NCBI RefSeq assembly: GCF_014642075.1
Contig: NZ_BMIK01000014.1
Location: 1 to 64,000, forward strand
Source: Parapedobacter defluvii
GTDB taxonomy: Bacteria > Bacteroidota > Bacteroidia > Sphingobacteriales > Sphingobacteriaceae
Direction: 5' to 3'
Length of the DNA: 64,000 bases
Positions within the stretch are counted from its first letter, which is position 1. Each line of letters starts with the position of its first letter. Positions 1 to 9,789 of the stretch are shown here, piece by piece. A program made the translations under genes and the position numbers. The notes beneath the pieces were generated by a model. It was not told the DNA's origin, did not search any database, and saw only the letters and a program-made list of their open reading frames with translations.

Positions 1-3000
1 TCAACCGCCACTTTCGCGATGTGGTCGTCGTCAAAGCCGTAATCACGGTCCACCGGATAATCCGGCGTGGTGGCCGTACCGTCCGGATCACTGTAGTCAC
101 CCGCTGGGTCGTTAGTCCAGACATGAATGGTATTGTTTACCTCGTCAGCAGCAATGTCCGCTGCTACATCCGCCGTAACCGTCAATTCGATCGTACCATT
201 CACGGCAACAGGGTCAGCTACCGTAAGTGTAAATTCACCTGCTGAGCCAATTGTTCCCACCGTACCATTATCAGCAGTGATACCCGTCACCGTCTGACCG
301 GCAGAGGCCACCTCCTGAAGGTACAATACCGTACCCGCATTGATAACGGAGGGCCCCATGTTCGTCAGTGTAACCGTGTAGCTGAACGCCTCACCTGCAG
401 TCGCAACTGCGGCGGGACCATCCGTGGCCGCCTTGACCACCGCTCCGGGCTCATCGAAACCGTAGTCGCGGTCCACCGGGTAATCCGGTGTCGTAAACGT
501 ACCCTCCGGCGTGCTGTAGTCACCCGCAGGGTCTTCGCTCCAAATATTAATGGTGTTGTTCACCACATCCGCGGCAATGTCGCCCGCCACATCGGCGGTC
601 ACAGTCAGGGTGAACTGTTCTGTTTCTTCGATATCTTCGTTTGCAGTCACCGTAAAGGAACCATCTGCCGCTATTGTACCTACCGTGATATTCGCGGAAC
701 CCGCTTCGATTGCGCTGATCGTCTGTCCGGCAGATAACGCATCCTGCAGGTACAGCACGGTACCACTCAATATCGTCGATGGGCCGCCGTTAACTACCGT
801 AACCGTATATGCAAACGCTTCACCGGCGACGGCTATCGCATCCGTACCGTCAGCGGCAATTTTGGTAATGTTACCGGCTAAGCCGTAATCGCGGTCGACC
901 GGTATGGGGCCCGTATCATCACTATCGTCCGGTACGTCGTTATCTGGATTCCGATCTGGACCCCAAACGTCGATGCCATTGAAAACCTCGTCTGGCGCAT
1001 TTGCAGCGACATCGGCCGTAATCGTCAGGGTAATGGTCCCACCTACTGGCACCGCCGCAGTCGTCGTCACTGACGCATTATTACCCGTTCCGGATACGGT
1101 GGCGTTCGCACTGGTCACCGCATAATTGGAGATCGCCAAGCCTACACCTGGCCGTTCATTCAAGGGGATGACCTTACCCACGGCAATCGGCGCCGGCCCA
1201 TCATTCGTAATGGTTACCGTAAAGGTAGCGCTTTCGCCAGCGGTTACGCGTGCATCATCGGCAACTTTCGTAATCAATAAATTATTTGGGATGACGAACG
1301 TCACCTCAGCCGGGCTGCCATCCGCAATCACCATGCCCCCCACGACTGCCGTTACGCTCGCATCGCCGGCTAATGTGCTGGTGAATTGCAATATTGCCTC
1401 TCCGTCGCCATCCGTTGTGACCGTTTCCGTGGTCGTGGAACCATCAACGTTCACAATCGTGAATTCCACTTCTTGATTGGCTACCGCATCCCCATCCTGA
1501 TCCAGAATCGTAGCCGTAACTTCGTTATAGTCGACACCATCAGCGAATGCATTGTTTTTGGTGACCGAAAGCGAACTTCCGATGAACGACTCGCATAGCG
1601 GAATGACATAGTAGATACTCACATTAGGCGCAATGCTTACACTTGCAACGCTACTCAGGCGGATTGCGATTTCATCGATATCACCCGTTGGGTCAATGGT
1701 CACTACCGCAGGATCTGTGCCATTCAACACATCAACGATATTGGCTTCCACAAACGCCGTATTGAAGTCAGTGGTGAACACCTCAACGCCGTCCAGGTAA
1801 CCGATAACCTCCAGATCGCTTAAAACCCCGGCATTCAGCGTGCCGTCTCCCACCTTCATCTTCATCTGTATGGGATCACCGGCGGGGATTACCTGGTCGA
1901 ACTGGATGTTCTGCTGTATAGAACCGCCCACGTTGACCGTACCCAGGCTCAAGGTTGAGGCGCTGGACGTGTTTTGGTCAATTGCCCAGAACGCGTTCTG
2001 TGCGCCGGCGCCGCCGAGGTTCAACGCATCGAGATTCAGACCGCCTCCTTCATAAGAAGTCGAGAACGCGGCCGGACATTCAAATGTGGTCGGTGTATGG
2101 CACAGGCCATATACATCCAGATGTCCTTCGGATGATAATGCCCCCAGTAACGCAGTTGTATGGTCCTCCAGCCTTACTGATTGATAGGAAGCCGTAGGCC
2201 GGATTTCAAGGTAATACCTGCCTTTCGTATCCTGTACTAAACGGATTTGCCCGTTAGCTTCGTCAAAAAGATCCTGGCTGCTGCCCGACACCACTTCGTC
2301 GCCATTTTCATCATTCACTATGACATTAAAGTAGTGATCACCCAGCGCCACGCCATTGAGCACGCCGTTCACCAGATCACCTATCGAACCCGCAAGCAGC
2401 GAATTCAGTATCTCCTCTTCGTAGCCGATGCGGATATACGAAGAAGTACCGGCCGGAACCACAGCTCCAAAACCCAATTCCACATGTCCCGAATACGCAC
2501 CGATCCCCACTACCAAACCCGCATCAGACCGGATGGTTGCGTAGCTATTGTGGTTGCCGTCCGTCAGGTTCTGGATATCATCCACGTTCTCGCCGTCGTC
2601 AACAATAACATCCGCGCACACCTCAAACGGTGGTTGTTCGAATTCCGGATCCGGACACGCATCGGAAATCCGGTATACATTGTAAAGTCGTACCGGACTA
2701 GCCACGCCTACACCAACCAGGGAGGCTACTTCAAACCGGACGCGATCGTATGTAACGTCGGCTCCCGGCTCAATCTCCACGGTAATCCGGCCACCGGTAT
2801 TCAGCAGTCCCAACAGGTCAACTTCATTGATCAGCGCATTCCGCAAAGTGACCGTATGTGCCAGCTGATCGCCATTGTATAGGTAAACCGTGTATCCGCC
2901 GAGCAGATCAACATTTGCCAACGATTGGGGTACCTGCATGCGCAGCCGCACCTTATCCGTCGCCGTTGTGGTTACCTTGGTTTTATAGTAAATATCCTGG

Positions 3001-6000
3001 TAGATCGACGCCGCAACACCTACACCGACGGCTCCCAGCGTCAGCTCTGAATAATTCGAATTGTTTCCGTCGATGACATAATGTGGATTGTTAACCCCCG
3101 CCGGATTCGCACCTTCCAGCAGGCTTAACGAAAGGCCATCTCCGTCGAACGAGGTAAATGTGGCCTGCTCACAGGGGTCAAACACCGTCTCCCGGCACAT
3201 GCTGTACACATTCATGGTGGTCACTGCATCCAGGCCAGCCACCGCGGTATTGTTCAGGGTAATCCGGACCGACTGGTATGGCTCATCAGCGGTAAAGGCA
3301 ATGTAGTAACGTCCGACATCATCGCGCACGATACGTGCATTATTGATGGCGTTGTTATCCGGGAACCCGTTCATACTGGAAATGTTGTAAATCTCGTCGC
3401 CGGCGGCATCCCTCACCGACAAATCAAAATAATGATTACCGAACAGCACCAGATCGCCCACATCCGCCAATAAGTTACCAAGGCTACCACCCACCAATGC
3501 GTCGAGCAGTCCTTCATCCGGCATGTCAATGCGGATGTACGAAGTTTCCAGTGCCGGAACCGGTTGGTCATAACTCAGTTCGAGGAAACCGTCATAAGCG
3601 CCGGCACCAAGCAGTACTCCAGAACCGGCTGATAAGGTTGCATAGGTATCGATGTCACCGTCAATCGCATTATAGGCAAAATTCGTATTCTCAAACTCAC
3701 CTAATTCGACACCACAGTCCGGCCCGTTGAATGGTGACTCCGTTTCCGGGTTGTTCGGAAGCGGGTTCGGGTCTGGGCAATCGGCGCCGAATCTCTTGAT
3801 GCTATATAAACGTACCGGATTACCCAGCGCATTGATATCAACCAGTGTGCTAACACCAACTGCCACACGATCAAACGCCTTGCCCGGGCCGATCGGTATG
3901 GTTACCACATCGTCCGTACTCAACAACCCAAGGATATCCAGTCCGGCTACTAGACCATTCTGCAGTCGCTGCGAATAAACCAGCTCATTCCCATTGTATG
4001 CCCGGATTTCGATATTATTCAACAGCTCAACGTCAAGAAGGCTGCCATCTTCAAATCCAATTTTAACTTTAAAGTAGTCTGCAGGTGAAGATAAGGTGTG
4101 GAAGTCCACGAACTGGAAGGCACTTGCACCGACACCAGCGGTACCAATACCGATTTCCGAAAAGGTTTCATCGGCCTCTACGGATGGATCATCGTCGTCG
4201 ATCGCCAAATGTGCATTGGTAACACCTGCATCACCCACGCTGAGCAGATCGAGGCTGATGCCCTCAGATTCGGAATAGGTGGCGAATGCCTGTTCGCAGA
4301 GTTCAGCACCGGTAGAGAAACAGGCGTGGTAAACATTCATGTGTTCAATCGTACCTGCCCCGACTAATGCAGAAAGATGTTCCGTAATACGGATGCTTTG
4401 GAAAGGAGCTTCTGAAGTGACTGCAACATAATAGTGCCCATTTTTATCCTGTACAATTTTGACTTCGCCGTTGCCTGTTCCCAATGCATCATTGAAGCCA
4501 CTATTACTCGATCTTTCCAGGATTGTTGCAGCACCACTTTTGGCTTCTACCGTAAAATAATGATTACCGAACAGCACACCGTCTACTGCTCCCCCTAAAA
4601 GTTCCCCTACACTACCATCCAACAAACTTCCCAATTGCTCCTCATCAAATTCGATCCGTACATATACGGTTTTGCTTGCTGCCACGGGTTCATTAAATTC
4701 AAGTTCAATGTGCCCTGAATAAGCCTCGCCGAGTACGCCGCCCAACAAGATGCCAGAACTCGCCTCCAGGGTGGCATACGTATCGTTATTTCCATCGACA
4801 GCATTATAAGGAAAGTTTGCATGTTCGAAAGATAACACCTCCGCCGCGCAGTCCTTTTGAATCAGCATCGGATCGGTCGGTGTTATCACAATGGGATCCG
4901 GATCGGGGCAATCCACACCGTAGCGCTCCACGCTATATAGTTGGATAGGCGAATTTGCTAGGACGCTCAATGATATCAGCGAGTTGTAGCCGACAGCTAC
5001 GCGATCGAATTCCACACCGGGTCCAAAAGGTAACGTGACAGGGTCTCCCGACTGAAGCAATCCCAATAAATCCAGTCCGTTTATTAAACCTCCCTGTAAC
5101 TTTTTACTAAATACCAATTCAGCGCCATTATAGGCTCTGATTTCGATATTTCCGATAAGATCGGCAGTTAACGCACCGCCGTTTTCGATTGCCAGTGTTA
5201 CTTTGAAATAGTCCTCTTTGGCAGATACCGTGTTAAAATACACCGTTTGGAACATGGAGGCACCGATACCCGCCGTGCCAATGGCAATCTCCGAATAATT
5301 ATCCGGATCGCTGTCTATTGCGAATTGCGGATTCGTAACACCCGCGCCACCTATACCCAATAAATCAACGGTAAGGCCTGTTCCGTCGAAAGAAGTACCG
5401 AACGCAGGGGCACAGGGGGCTTCATTTTCCACATAATACGCACCATAAACATCGATTTCATTGGCTGCAATCAGACCAGGAGAAGTTCTATCGGTTATCC
5501 GGATGCGGCTATACGGCTGATTAGGCGTTATAGCGAAAAAAAACTGTCCTAACGCATTTTGTACAATTCTTATCCTTCCGTTAGCATTTTCAAAGCTATC
5601 TCCACTTGTTCCCGATAATACGGAAGTGCCGGCTGAGTTTTTTACATTTACCTCGAAAGAATGATTCCCCAATAATACCCCTACCACATCATCTAAGAGC
5701 GTTCCCAACGAACCGCCCAATAATGCATTTAATAGCCCCGCATCATCCACCCCTATTCTAACATAAGATGTCGTGTTCGCAGGTAACGTTTCCTGGAAAT
5801 CTTGCTCAAGATGGCCCGACCAATTGCCAACGATAAGTGCTGTACCCGAGTTTAACGTTGCAAACGTGGTCTCTGTAGCACTACCTTGCCCAACCAACAC
5901 GTTGTTTGGATTGTCAACATTGCTTTGAGATTCAATGCGTTTCACAAATACTTTCTCCTGCCCGTATACTTTTCCCATCAAACTCGGTGCAAACAATAAC

Positions 6001-6071
6001 AGCGGAACAGCTAGGTAGGTAAAAAGAAACCGTAAAAATGAAGTTTTTGGATAAGTAGATGATGCTTCCAT
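1..6071 (-). CDS. Giant secreted surface protein with four A+B tandem units and DUF11-type domains (partial, C-terminus outside window)
   Basis: The minus-strand frame stays open from the ATG at 6071 to the window edge, so 2023 codons are visible and the C-terminus is missing. It starts with a signal peptide (hydrophobic FLRFLFTYLAVPLLLF, likely cleavage after VYGQ near residue 38), so the product is exported. Four tandem A+B units follow (about 5930-1590, ~1.1 kb each). Every A half carries G-S-[LIV]-G-x-L-[LV] then G-[ND]-H-x-F; B halves contain A-x-D or similar and end in a hydrophobic strand with Y-[SN]-V. Then come an invasin-type Ig-like domain (~1580-1290) and at least three DUF11-type domains with NxGPS or similar (~1280-1). 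By analogy with the other large proteins here I expect a T9SS type B C-terminal domain and a PorP/SprF gene beyond the edge, but neither is visible. An in-frame ATG at 6092 is an alternative start. I do not recognise the A or B unit; adhesin or surface-layer roles are inference. Confidence 0.85.
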   Translation of the reverse strand, partial: MEASSTYPKTSFLRFLFTYLAVPLLLFAPSLMGKVYGQEKVFVKRIESQSNVDNPNNVLVGQGSATETTFATLNSGTALIVGNWSGHLEQDFQETLPANTTSYVRIGVDDAGLLNALLGGSLGTLLDDVVGVLLGNHSFEVNVKNSAGTSVLSGTSGDSFENANGRIRIVQNALGQFFFAITPNQPYSRIRITDRTSPGLIAANEIDVYGAYYVENEAPCAPAFGTSFDGTGLTVDLLGIGGAGVTNPQFAIDSDPDNYSEIAIGTAGIGASMFQTVYFNTVSAKEDYFKVTLAIENGGALTADLIGNIEIRAYNGAELVFSKKLQGGLINGLDLLGLLQSGDPVTLPFGPGVEFDRVAVGYNSLISLSVLANSPIQLYSVERYGVDCPDPDPIVITPTDPMLIQKDCAAEVLSFEHANFPYNAVDGNNDTYATLEASSGILLGGVLGEAYSGHIELEFNEPVAASKTVYVRIEFDEEQLGSLLDGSVGELLGGAVDGVLFGNHYFTVEAKSGAATILERSSNSGFNDALGTGNGEVKIVQDKNGHYYVAVTSEAPFQSIRITEHLSALVGAGTIEHMNVYHACFSTGAELCEQAFATYSESEGISLDLLSVGDAGVTNAHLAIDDDDPSVEADETFSEIGIGTAGVGASAFQFVDFHTLSSPADYFKVKIGFEDGSLLDVELLNNIEIRAYNGNELVYSQRLQNGLVAGLDILGLLSTDDVVTIPIGPGKAFDRVAVGVSTLVDINALGNPVRLYSIKRFGADCPDPNPLPNNPETESPFNGPDCGVELGEFENTNFAYNAIDGDIDTYATLSAGSGVLLGAGAYDGFLELSYDQPVPALETSYIRIDMPDEGLLDALVGGSLGNLLADVGDLVLFGNHYFDLSVRDAAGDEIYNISSMNGFPDNNAINNARIVRDDVGRYYIAFTADEPYQSVRITLNNTAVAGLDAVTTMNVYSMCRETVFDPCEQATFTSFDGDGLSLSLLEGANPAGVNNPHYVIDGNNSNYSELTLGAVGVGVAASIYQDIYYKTKVTTTATDKVRLRMQVPQSLANVDLLGGYTVYLYNGDQLAHTVTLRNALINEVDLLGLLNTGGRITVEIEPGADVTYDRVRFEVASLVGVGVASPVRLYNVYRISDACPDPEFEQPPFEVCADVIVDDGENVDDIQNLTDGNHNSYATIRSDAGLVVGIGAYSGHVELGFGAVVPAGTSSYIRIGYEEEILNSLLAGSIGDLVNGVLNGVALGDHYFNVIVNDENGDEVVSGSSQDLFDEANGQIRLVQDTKGRYYLEIRPTASYQSVRLEDHTTALLGALSSEGHLDVYGLCHTPTTFECPAAFSTSYEGGGLNLDALNLGGAGAQNAFWAIDQNTSSASTLSLGTVNVGGSIQQNIQFDQVIPAGDPIQMKMKVGDGTLNAGVLSDLEVIGYLDGVEVFTTDFNTAFVEANIVDVLNGTDPAVVTIDPTGDIDEIAIRLSSVASVSIAPNVSIYYVIPLCESFIGSSLSVTKNNAFADGVDYNEVTATILDQDGDAVANQEVEFTIVNVDGSTTTETVTTDGDGEAILQFTSTLAGDASVTAVVGGMVIADGSPAEVTFVIPNNLLITKVADDARVTAGESATFTVTITNDGPAPIAVGKVIPLNERPGVGLAISNYAVTSANATVSGTGNNASVTTTAAVPVGGTITLTITADVAANAPDEVFNGIDVWGPDRNPDNDVPDDSDDTGPIPVDRDYGLAGNITKIAADGTDAIAVAGEAFAYTVTVVNGGPSTILSGTVLYLQDALSAGQTISAIEAGSANITVGTIAADGSFTVTANEDIEETEQFTLTVTADVAGDIAADVVNNTINIWSEDPAGDYSTPEGTFTTPDYPVDRDYGFDEPGAVVKAATDGPAAVATAGEAFSYTVTLTNMGPSVINAGTVLYLQEVASAGQTVTGITADNGTVGTIGSAGEFTLTVADPVAVNGTIELTVTADVAADIAADEVNNTIHVWTNDPAGDYSDPDGTATTPDYPVDRDYGFDDDHIAKVAV
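1590..5930 (-). repeat. Four tandem ~1.1-kb A+B coding units in the giant surface protein
   Basis: The translated sequence repeats an A half (~190 residues) and a B half (~190 residues) four times: A1 ~5930-5430, B1 ~5420-4870, A2 ~4860-4300, B2 ~4300-3730, A3 ~3720-3190, B3 ~3180-2650, A4 ~2640-2090, B4 ~2080-1590. Signature of A: G-S-[LIV]-G-x-L-[LV], then G-[ND]-H-x-F about a dozen residues on. Units are joined by short Asp/Pro/Cys-rich linkers such as DCPDPDP. Copies are clearly diverged, so this is an old protein-level repeat. Confidence 0.75.
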
Positions 6072-6278
6072 AGGTAATGGGTTTACAATCATAAAATGTT
6101 TTTCAATAGATATAATTAAATACCCTCCACGCTAAGCACGTAAGGCTGTGTTTGTTTAATATGGTATGGTTATTGTAACTAGTTAGCCGGTAGATGTTTT
6201 AGACATTTCCGGGGAGCGCCTCGCTCTTCGGGAGTGTCTTGTTTAAATTAGGCTATCCTGCCATACCGTGATTTCACG

Positions 6279-6286
6279 CAAAGATA
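6279..6286 (-). promoter_or_regulatory. Candidate -7 box (TATCTTTG) of the giant surface-protein gene
   Basis: Minus-strand TATCTTTG matches the Bacteroidota TAnnTTTG element. Transcription would start near 6275, about 200 nt before the ATG at 6071. I do not see a good -33 TTTG at the usual spacing, so the call rests on the -7 box alone. Confidence 0.35.
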
Positions 6287-6528
6287 ACCGGGCCGCAATT
6301 CGGTTAGATTGTTCACTATATTCATTTTTTCTCGGTTTGTTCATCTTGTTCACATTACCCAAATTGTTGCATATACTCCACAAATTATAAGTAAGTTTGC
6401 TTGTAGGCAAGCTAACCATGATTTCATGAAAGGTTACCTTGAATAAACCCCTATTGCCAAGACGGGCCGTATTAGACTAATGTTCAAATTATTCACAAAG
6501 AATGAATTAGGTAAAACAGAAAATATTC

Positions 6529-6536
6529 TATCTTTG
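6529..6536 (+). promoter_or_regulatory. Candidate -7 box (TATCTTTG) of the P-loop ATPase gene
   Basis: Plus-strand TATCTTTG with a weak -33 match (TTAG at 6507-6510, 18-bp spacing). Start of transcription would be near 6540, giving a ~180-nt AT-rich leader before the ATG at 6722. Confidence 0.4.
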
Positions 6537-6721
6537 GCCAAGGTCAATCATGCAAACACAATAATTAACTGGAACAATCAGCAAACAGAGGCACAATGGA
6601 AAACAACTAACAAATCCCATCACTAACAGCTACTAATCGATCTGCCTTTCAGATTATGAAACGATAAGTCTGAGATCAACAGATTAACAATAGGTGTATT
6701 GTTAAAACATCTACTCATCCC

Positions 6722-9223
6722 ATGAAAACGTACCTACAAGCTTATTTCGATAAGTTAAAGTCATTGGTATTGGGCAAGTCCCAAATCACACAAATTGTAC
6801 CCGCTGATTGTTATCGGTTGGCCCTCGAAATTAAGTCTGCAACTGCTAAAAGCGTCAGTGAAACAACACTCAAACGGGTTTTTGGCTTTGCATCTTCCGT
6901 ACATCAACCCTCTATCTACACCTTAAATACACTGGCCGAATATTGTGGTTTCGAAAGCTGGAACCATTTTTATGTTCAAATGGAGCAGGGCAAGCTACAA
7001 ACATCGCAGCAACGCTCTTGGGGTGAGATTTCGGTAAATGCTACTAAAATCAGTTTGTTCAATATTCAAAGCAATAAGCATAAATGCGGTATTCCTTACC
7101 ACCTTACGATCGACCGGGAATGCATTCATACCTTCATGGACCATTTCCATCGCAGTGGTGCTACTACGGGGATTCTCAGCGGTGATACAGGGCATGGAAA
7201 AACCATTGCAATATCCCGTTGGGTGGAAAAGCAAATCTGCCAAAACCATACAAATTCAATCAATGACATTTATCTTTTCACCAACAGCTTATCCCTTTTA
7301 CAGGCAACGGCTTTCGGTTACCACAGCAACCGATGGTTGGCTCATCTATTGGGTTTCGATACCAGCGACCTGCTGGATGCATTTATGGAAACCCATCGGG
7401 ATACCGCGCCCGGCAACTTCTACCTGATTATTGACGAACTGCATAGTGACTTAATCGCCGACAGACAATTCTACAGCGTAATCAACCAGTTTATCGATAT
7501 GGTGTGCCATTTTGCGCAATACAGGTGGTTCCGTATTGTTTTGATGTTACGCACGGTGACGCTTCTTAAATACGAAAGTATTTTTAAAGATACCATCATC
7601 AATCCGCAATGGTTTTCAGTATTAAGCAAAACTTCCGGCAACGAATCGGCCAACATACCCACACTCTCCAATGCCGAACTACACCAACTCATCCGCAATA
7701 TCAACGGAAAAACGAAATCCTATCACTTACTACCATCAAATCAGAAGCGCCTCATCCACATTCCGCTGTTTTTCCAATATTATTATGAATTAAACGGCGA
7801 GGAATTAGACCTTTCCCAGGTAACTACTTTTGATGAGTATTTGGTGATCACGCAGTACTTGAAAAAACGGGTGTTCAATGGTGTTAATACAATGGCCAAG
7901 CAAGCGTTGATGGAAGATTTGTCATTGCTTATTGAACAAAACGGCGATCTACTGCAGGTGTCTAAAAAGCAAGCCTATACAATCGTTAAGCAATATAAAA
8001 CGGCCTATAACGACCTGCTCCACTCCGGTATTATCGCTGAGACCAACGACGGGCTAGAAGTCAGGCAGCAGACCGTCATCCGTTTCCAGTCAAACATCGT
8101 TGCCACCTATTTCATGGCACTCCGACTGTTCAACAAACACTGCGAAACACGTGAGCTGATCCAGGAATTGGACCGGGCCGAAATAAACAATCAAACAAAG
8201 ACCGAACAACTCAGGTGGTTACTTCTGTTTTATATCGAAGCAGGCAATATGCAGTTGGCCAATCAGGTCGATTCCGTACCTTTTTTAAAGGAAAATCGCT
8301 TCGAAGTAATGGCCTTTATTTGTGACGCACTTGATAAGCTCGGTCAAAGTAACCGCCCGATCGCGAGACCCAAGCTCAATAACAACCGGTTTGTGGATTA
8401 TATGCTCAATCACAGTTGTTTCCAAACGGGATATGAGTCCAATATCGCAAAACTGCTGGCTTTCGACCTGTCTGAAACACATGAAGTCATACTTCGCAGT
8501 AAACTCGCTTTTATAGCTTTATTGAAATGGGAAGAAGAGGATCTCCTCCGCCAATTGGATGCACTTTCGGCCAAGCAGCCCGAAACGTTTGCGAATTTCC
8601 TAATCAATCCGCTACATGTGCTTTCTTACCTCTACCAATACTTTAAAGAGGGTATCGTTGATCACAATATCTCCCGCGATCTCAACGCGTTACCGCACAA
8701 ACTTTCGTTACCTGATCATACATCGGGAAGCCAATTATTTGACCTTCTGATTTACATGCTGATCAAAATATCCGGTAATGCAGGAACCGCGCGCCGGTAC
8801 AGCGAAGTCATCCGCCGCCGGCTTGAGGAGATGCATCCGGCACAGACCTTCGAAGTCGATTTTACGACACTTATTTACGCACTATACCTGCTTGAATGTA
8901 ACGAGCCTGAATTGGCGACTGCTTTGGTGGCAAAAGGAAACGCACTGTCACTGGATAATTTATCTTATCGTCTCCTACACGCACTTTTTCACCTCCATTC
9001 GGGAAAAATCACACATGATGTCAATTATCGGATCCTCGGGCAACGAGCTATCTCAATCTGCGAAACGTATGGTTTTAAATTGCTTGAGGCGTATTGCCGT
9101 ATCCTCATTTTGGAAGATATACCCAAGGACGAACAGACGCAACACATCAATAACCTTAAATTCCAATTTGCGGCTTTTGGCTATACCATCGGATTAGGGG
9201 CATTGTCAAAAAAATATGGATAG
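6722..9223 (+). CDS. Large P-loop ATPase/regulator with Bacteroidota N-terminal recognition domain (833 aa)
   Basis: A cytoplasmic protein without signal peptide or membrane segment. Residues ~20-85 form a small helical domain seen at the front of many Bacteroidota regulators (pattern: CYRLALEI...VSETTLKRVFGFA...PSIYTLNTLAEYCGFESW). It is followed by a P-loop NTPase domain with Walker A GDTGHGKT (154-161) and Walker B FYLIIDEL (233-240), so ATP binding and hydrolysis are likely. Residues ~400-833 are all-helical, rich in Leu and Ala with TPR-like character but no clear consensus. The architecture (sensor front end, NTPase, helical repeat tail) resembles STAND-type switches. It is transcribed away from the giant surface protein across a shared 650-bp spacer, which suggests a link to its expression; that is inference. 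Downstream, 10 nt separate it from a convergent gene. No substrate or partner can be named. Confidence 0.8.
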   Translation: MKTYLQAYFDKLKSLVLGKSQITQIVPADCYRLALEIKSATAKSVSETTLKRVFGFASSVHQPSIYTLNTLAEYCGFESWNHFYVQMEQGKLQTSQQRSWGEISVNATKISLFNIQSNKHKCGIPYHLTIDRECIHTFMDHFHRSGATTGILSGDTGHGKTIAISRWVEKQICQNHTNSINDIYLFTNSLSLLQATAFGYHSNRWLAHLLGFDTSDLLDAFMETHRDTAPGNFYLIIDELHSDLIADRQFYSVINQFIDMVCHFAQYRWFRIVLMLRTVTLLKYESIFKDTIINPQWFSVLSKTSGNESANIPTLSNAELHQLIRNINGKTKSYHLLPSNQKRLIHIPLFFQYYYELNGEELDLSQVTTFDEYLVITQYLKKRVFNGVNTMAKQALMEDLSLLIEQNGDLLQVSKKQAYTIVKQYKTAYNDLLHSGIIAETNDGLEVRQQTVIRFQSNIVATYFMALRLFNKHCETRELIQELDRAEINNQTKTEQLRWLLLFYIEAGNMQLANQVDSVPFLKENRFEVMAFICDALDKLGQSNRPIARPKLNNNRFVDYMLNHSCFQTGYESNIAKLLAFDLSETHEVILRSKLAFIALLKWEEEDLLRQLDALSAKQPETFANFLINPLHVLSYLYQYFKEGIVDHNISRDLNALPHKLSLPDHTSGSQLFDLLIYMLIKISGNAGTARRYSEVIRRRLEEMHPAQTFEVDFTTLIYALYLLECNEPELATALVAKGNALSLDNLSYRLLHALFHLHSGKITHDVNYRILGQRAISICETYGFKLLEAYCRILILEDIPKDEQTQHINNLKFQFAAFGYTIGLGALSKKYG

Positions 9224-9233
9224 TGTACAAAGC

Positions 9234-9767
9234 TCAGTACGGGACATTTAGTTTTTTGAATACAAAATGCCAAAGCCAGATAGGCCCCAAGACCAACATC
9301 CGTAAAAAATTGCTGAATGGCACCGGGTTTCTTTCCATACGTTTACCTAAATACAACGCCAAAAAAGAGGCCAGCAGCAACACGGAACAGACAAACCAGA
9401 CTGTGGGCCCGCCCGACTGTTCAACGTATTCCAGCCGCACAATAAAAAAACTAAATACCCCCACCGTAAGCAATACAGCATACGACAACGTTGTAGCAAG
9501 CCGGAGGTAATAGTAAACAAACCCGGCAATGAAAAACGAACCCCAATTGAGGAACGTATCGTAACCGTTTCTTTTCAGGAATCCGATTTCAGGAAATGGG
9601 ATCATCCAAACCAAACCCAACACGGCAAACGAGAAGACCGGAATGGCCACATACTGGATAACCCGATTTATGGGATTTTGGGATTGTTCAGCAAGCGTTT
9701 CAAAATAAACGTCCACCTCCCGCTTTGGGGGAATTTGTGTTTTCTGTCGCTTCTTCGTCTTTGTCAT
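9234..9767 (-). CDS. Mpo1/DUF962-like integral membrane protein (177 aa)
   Basis: Predicted inner-membrane protein with four to five hydrophobic segments (for example VIQYVAIPVFSFAVLGLVWM and VWFVCSVLLLASFLALYL) and a charged N-terminus. The stretch AEQSQNPINRVIQYVAIP followed by an aromatic IPFP corresponds to the start of the DUF962/Mpo1 family, whose characterised yeast member is an iron-dependent dioxygenase acting on 2-hydroxy fatty acids. Typical members have His in the equivalents of the S and Q positions (RHxNPxN...H); here both are replaced, so enzymatic activity is doubtful. ATG at 9767 is chosen over the GTG one codon upstream. It ends 10 nt from the convergent ATPase gene and lies just downstream of rny, with which it may be co-transcribed. 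Family assignment is moderate. Confidence 0.6.
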   Translation of the reverse strand: MTKTKKRQKTQIPPKREVDVYFETLAEQSQNPINRVIQYVAIPVFSFAVLGLVWMIPFPEIGFLKRNGYDTFLNWGSFFIAGFVYYYLRLATTLSYAVLLTVGVFSFFIVRLEYVEQSGGPTVWFVCSVLLLASFLALYLGKRMERNPVPFSNFLRMLVLGPIWLWHFVFKKLNVPY

Positions 9768-9789
9768 CACCTAATCACCGGTCTATTCA

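Larger units (their letters stand above)
6072..6721. other. 650-bp divergent intergenic region between the giant surface protein and the P-loop ATPase gene
   Basis: No convincing gene. It holds two candidate -7 boxes of the Bacteroidota type, TATCTTTG at 6529-6536 on the plus strand and at 6279-6286 on the minus strand, each leaving a leader of about 180-200 nt. TTGTTCA occurs three times (6309-6315, 6337-6343, 6346-6352), just upstream of the minus-strand box. A short hairpin GAGCG-cct-CGCTC lies at about 6214-6226 inside the presumed leader of the surface-protein gene. The rest is AT-rich with nothing else I can name. Confidence 0.5.

Noticed and set aside
2247-2882. 211-residue plus-strand reading frame
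   Set aside because: Antisense to the continuous minus-strand surface-protein frame, which explains the region better.
6400-6414. GCTTG/CAAGC mini-hairpin in the 650-bp spacer
   Set aside because: Five-bp stem without a T tract or conservation evidence; expected by chance in this length.
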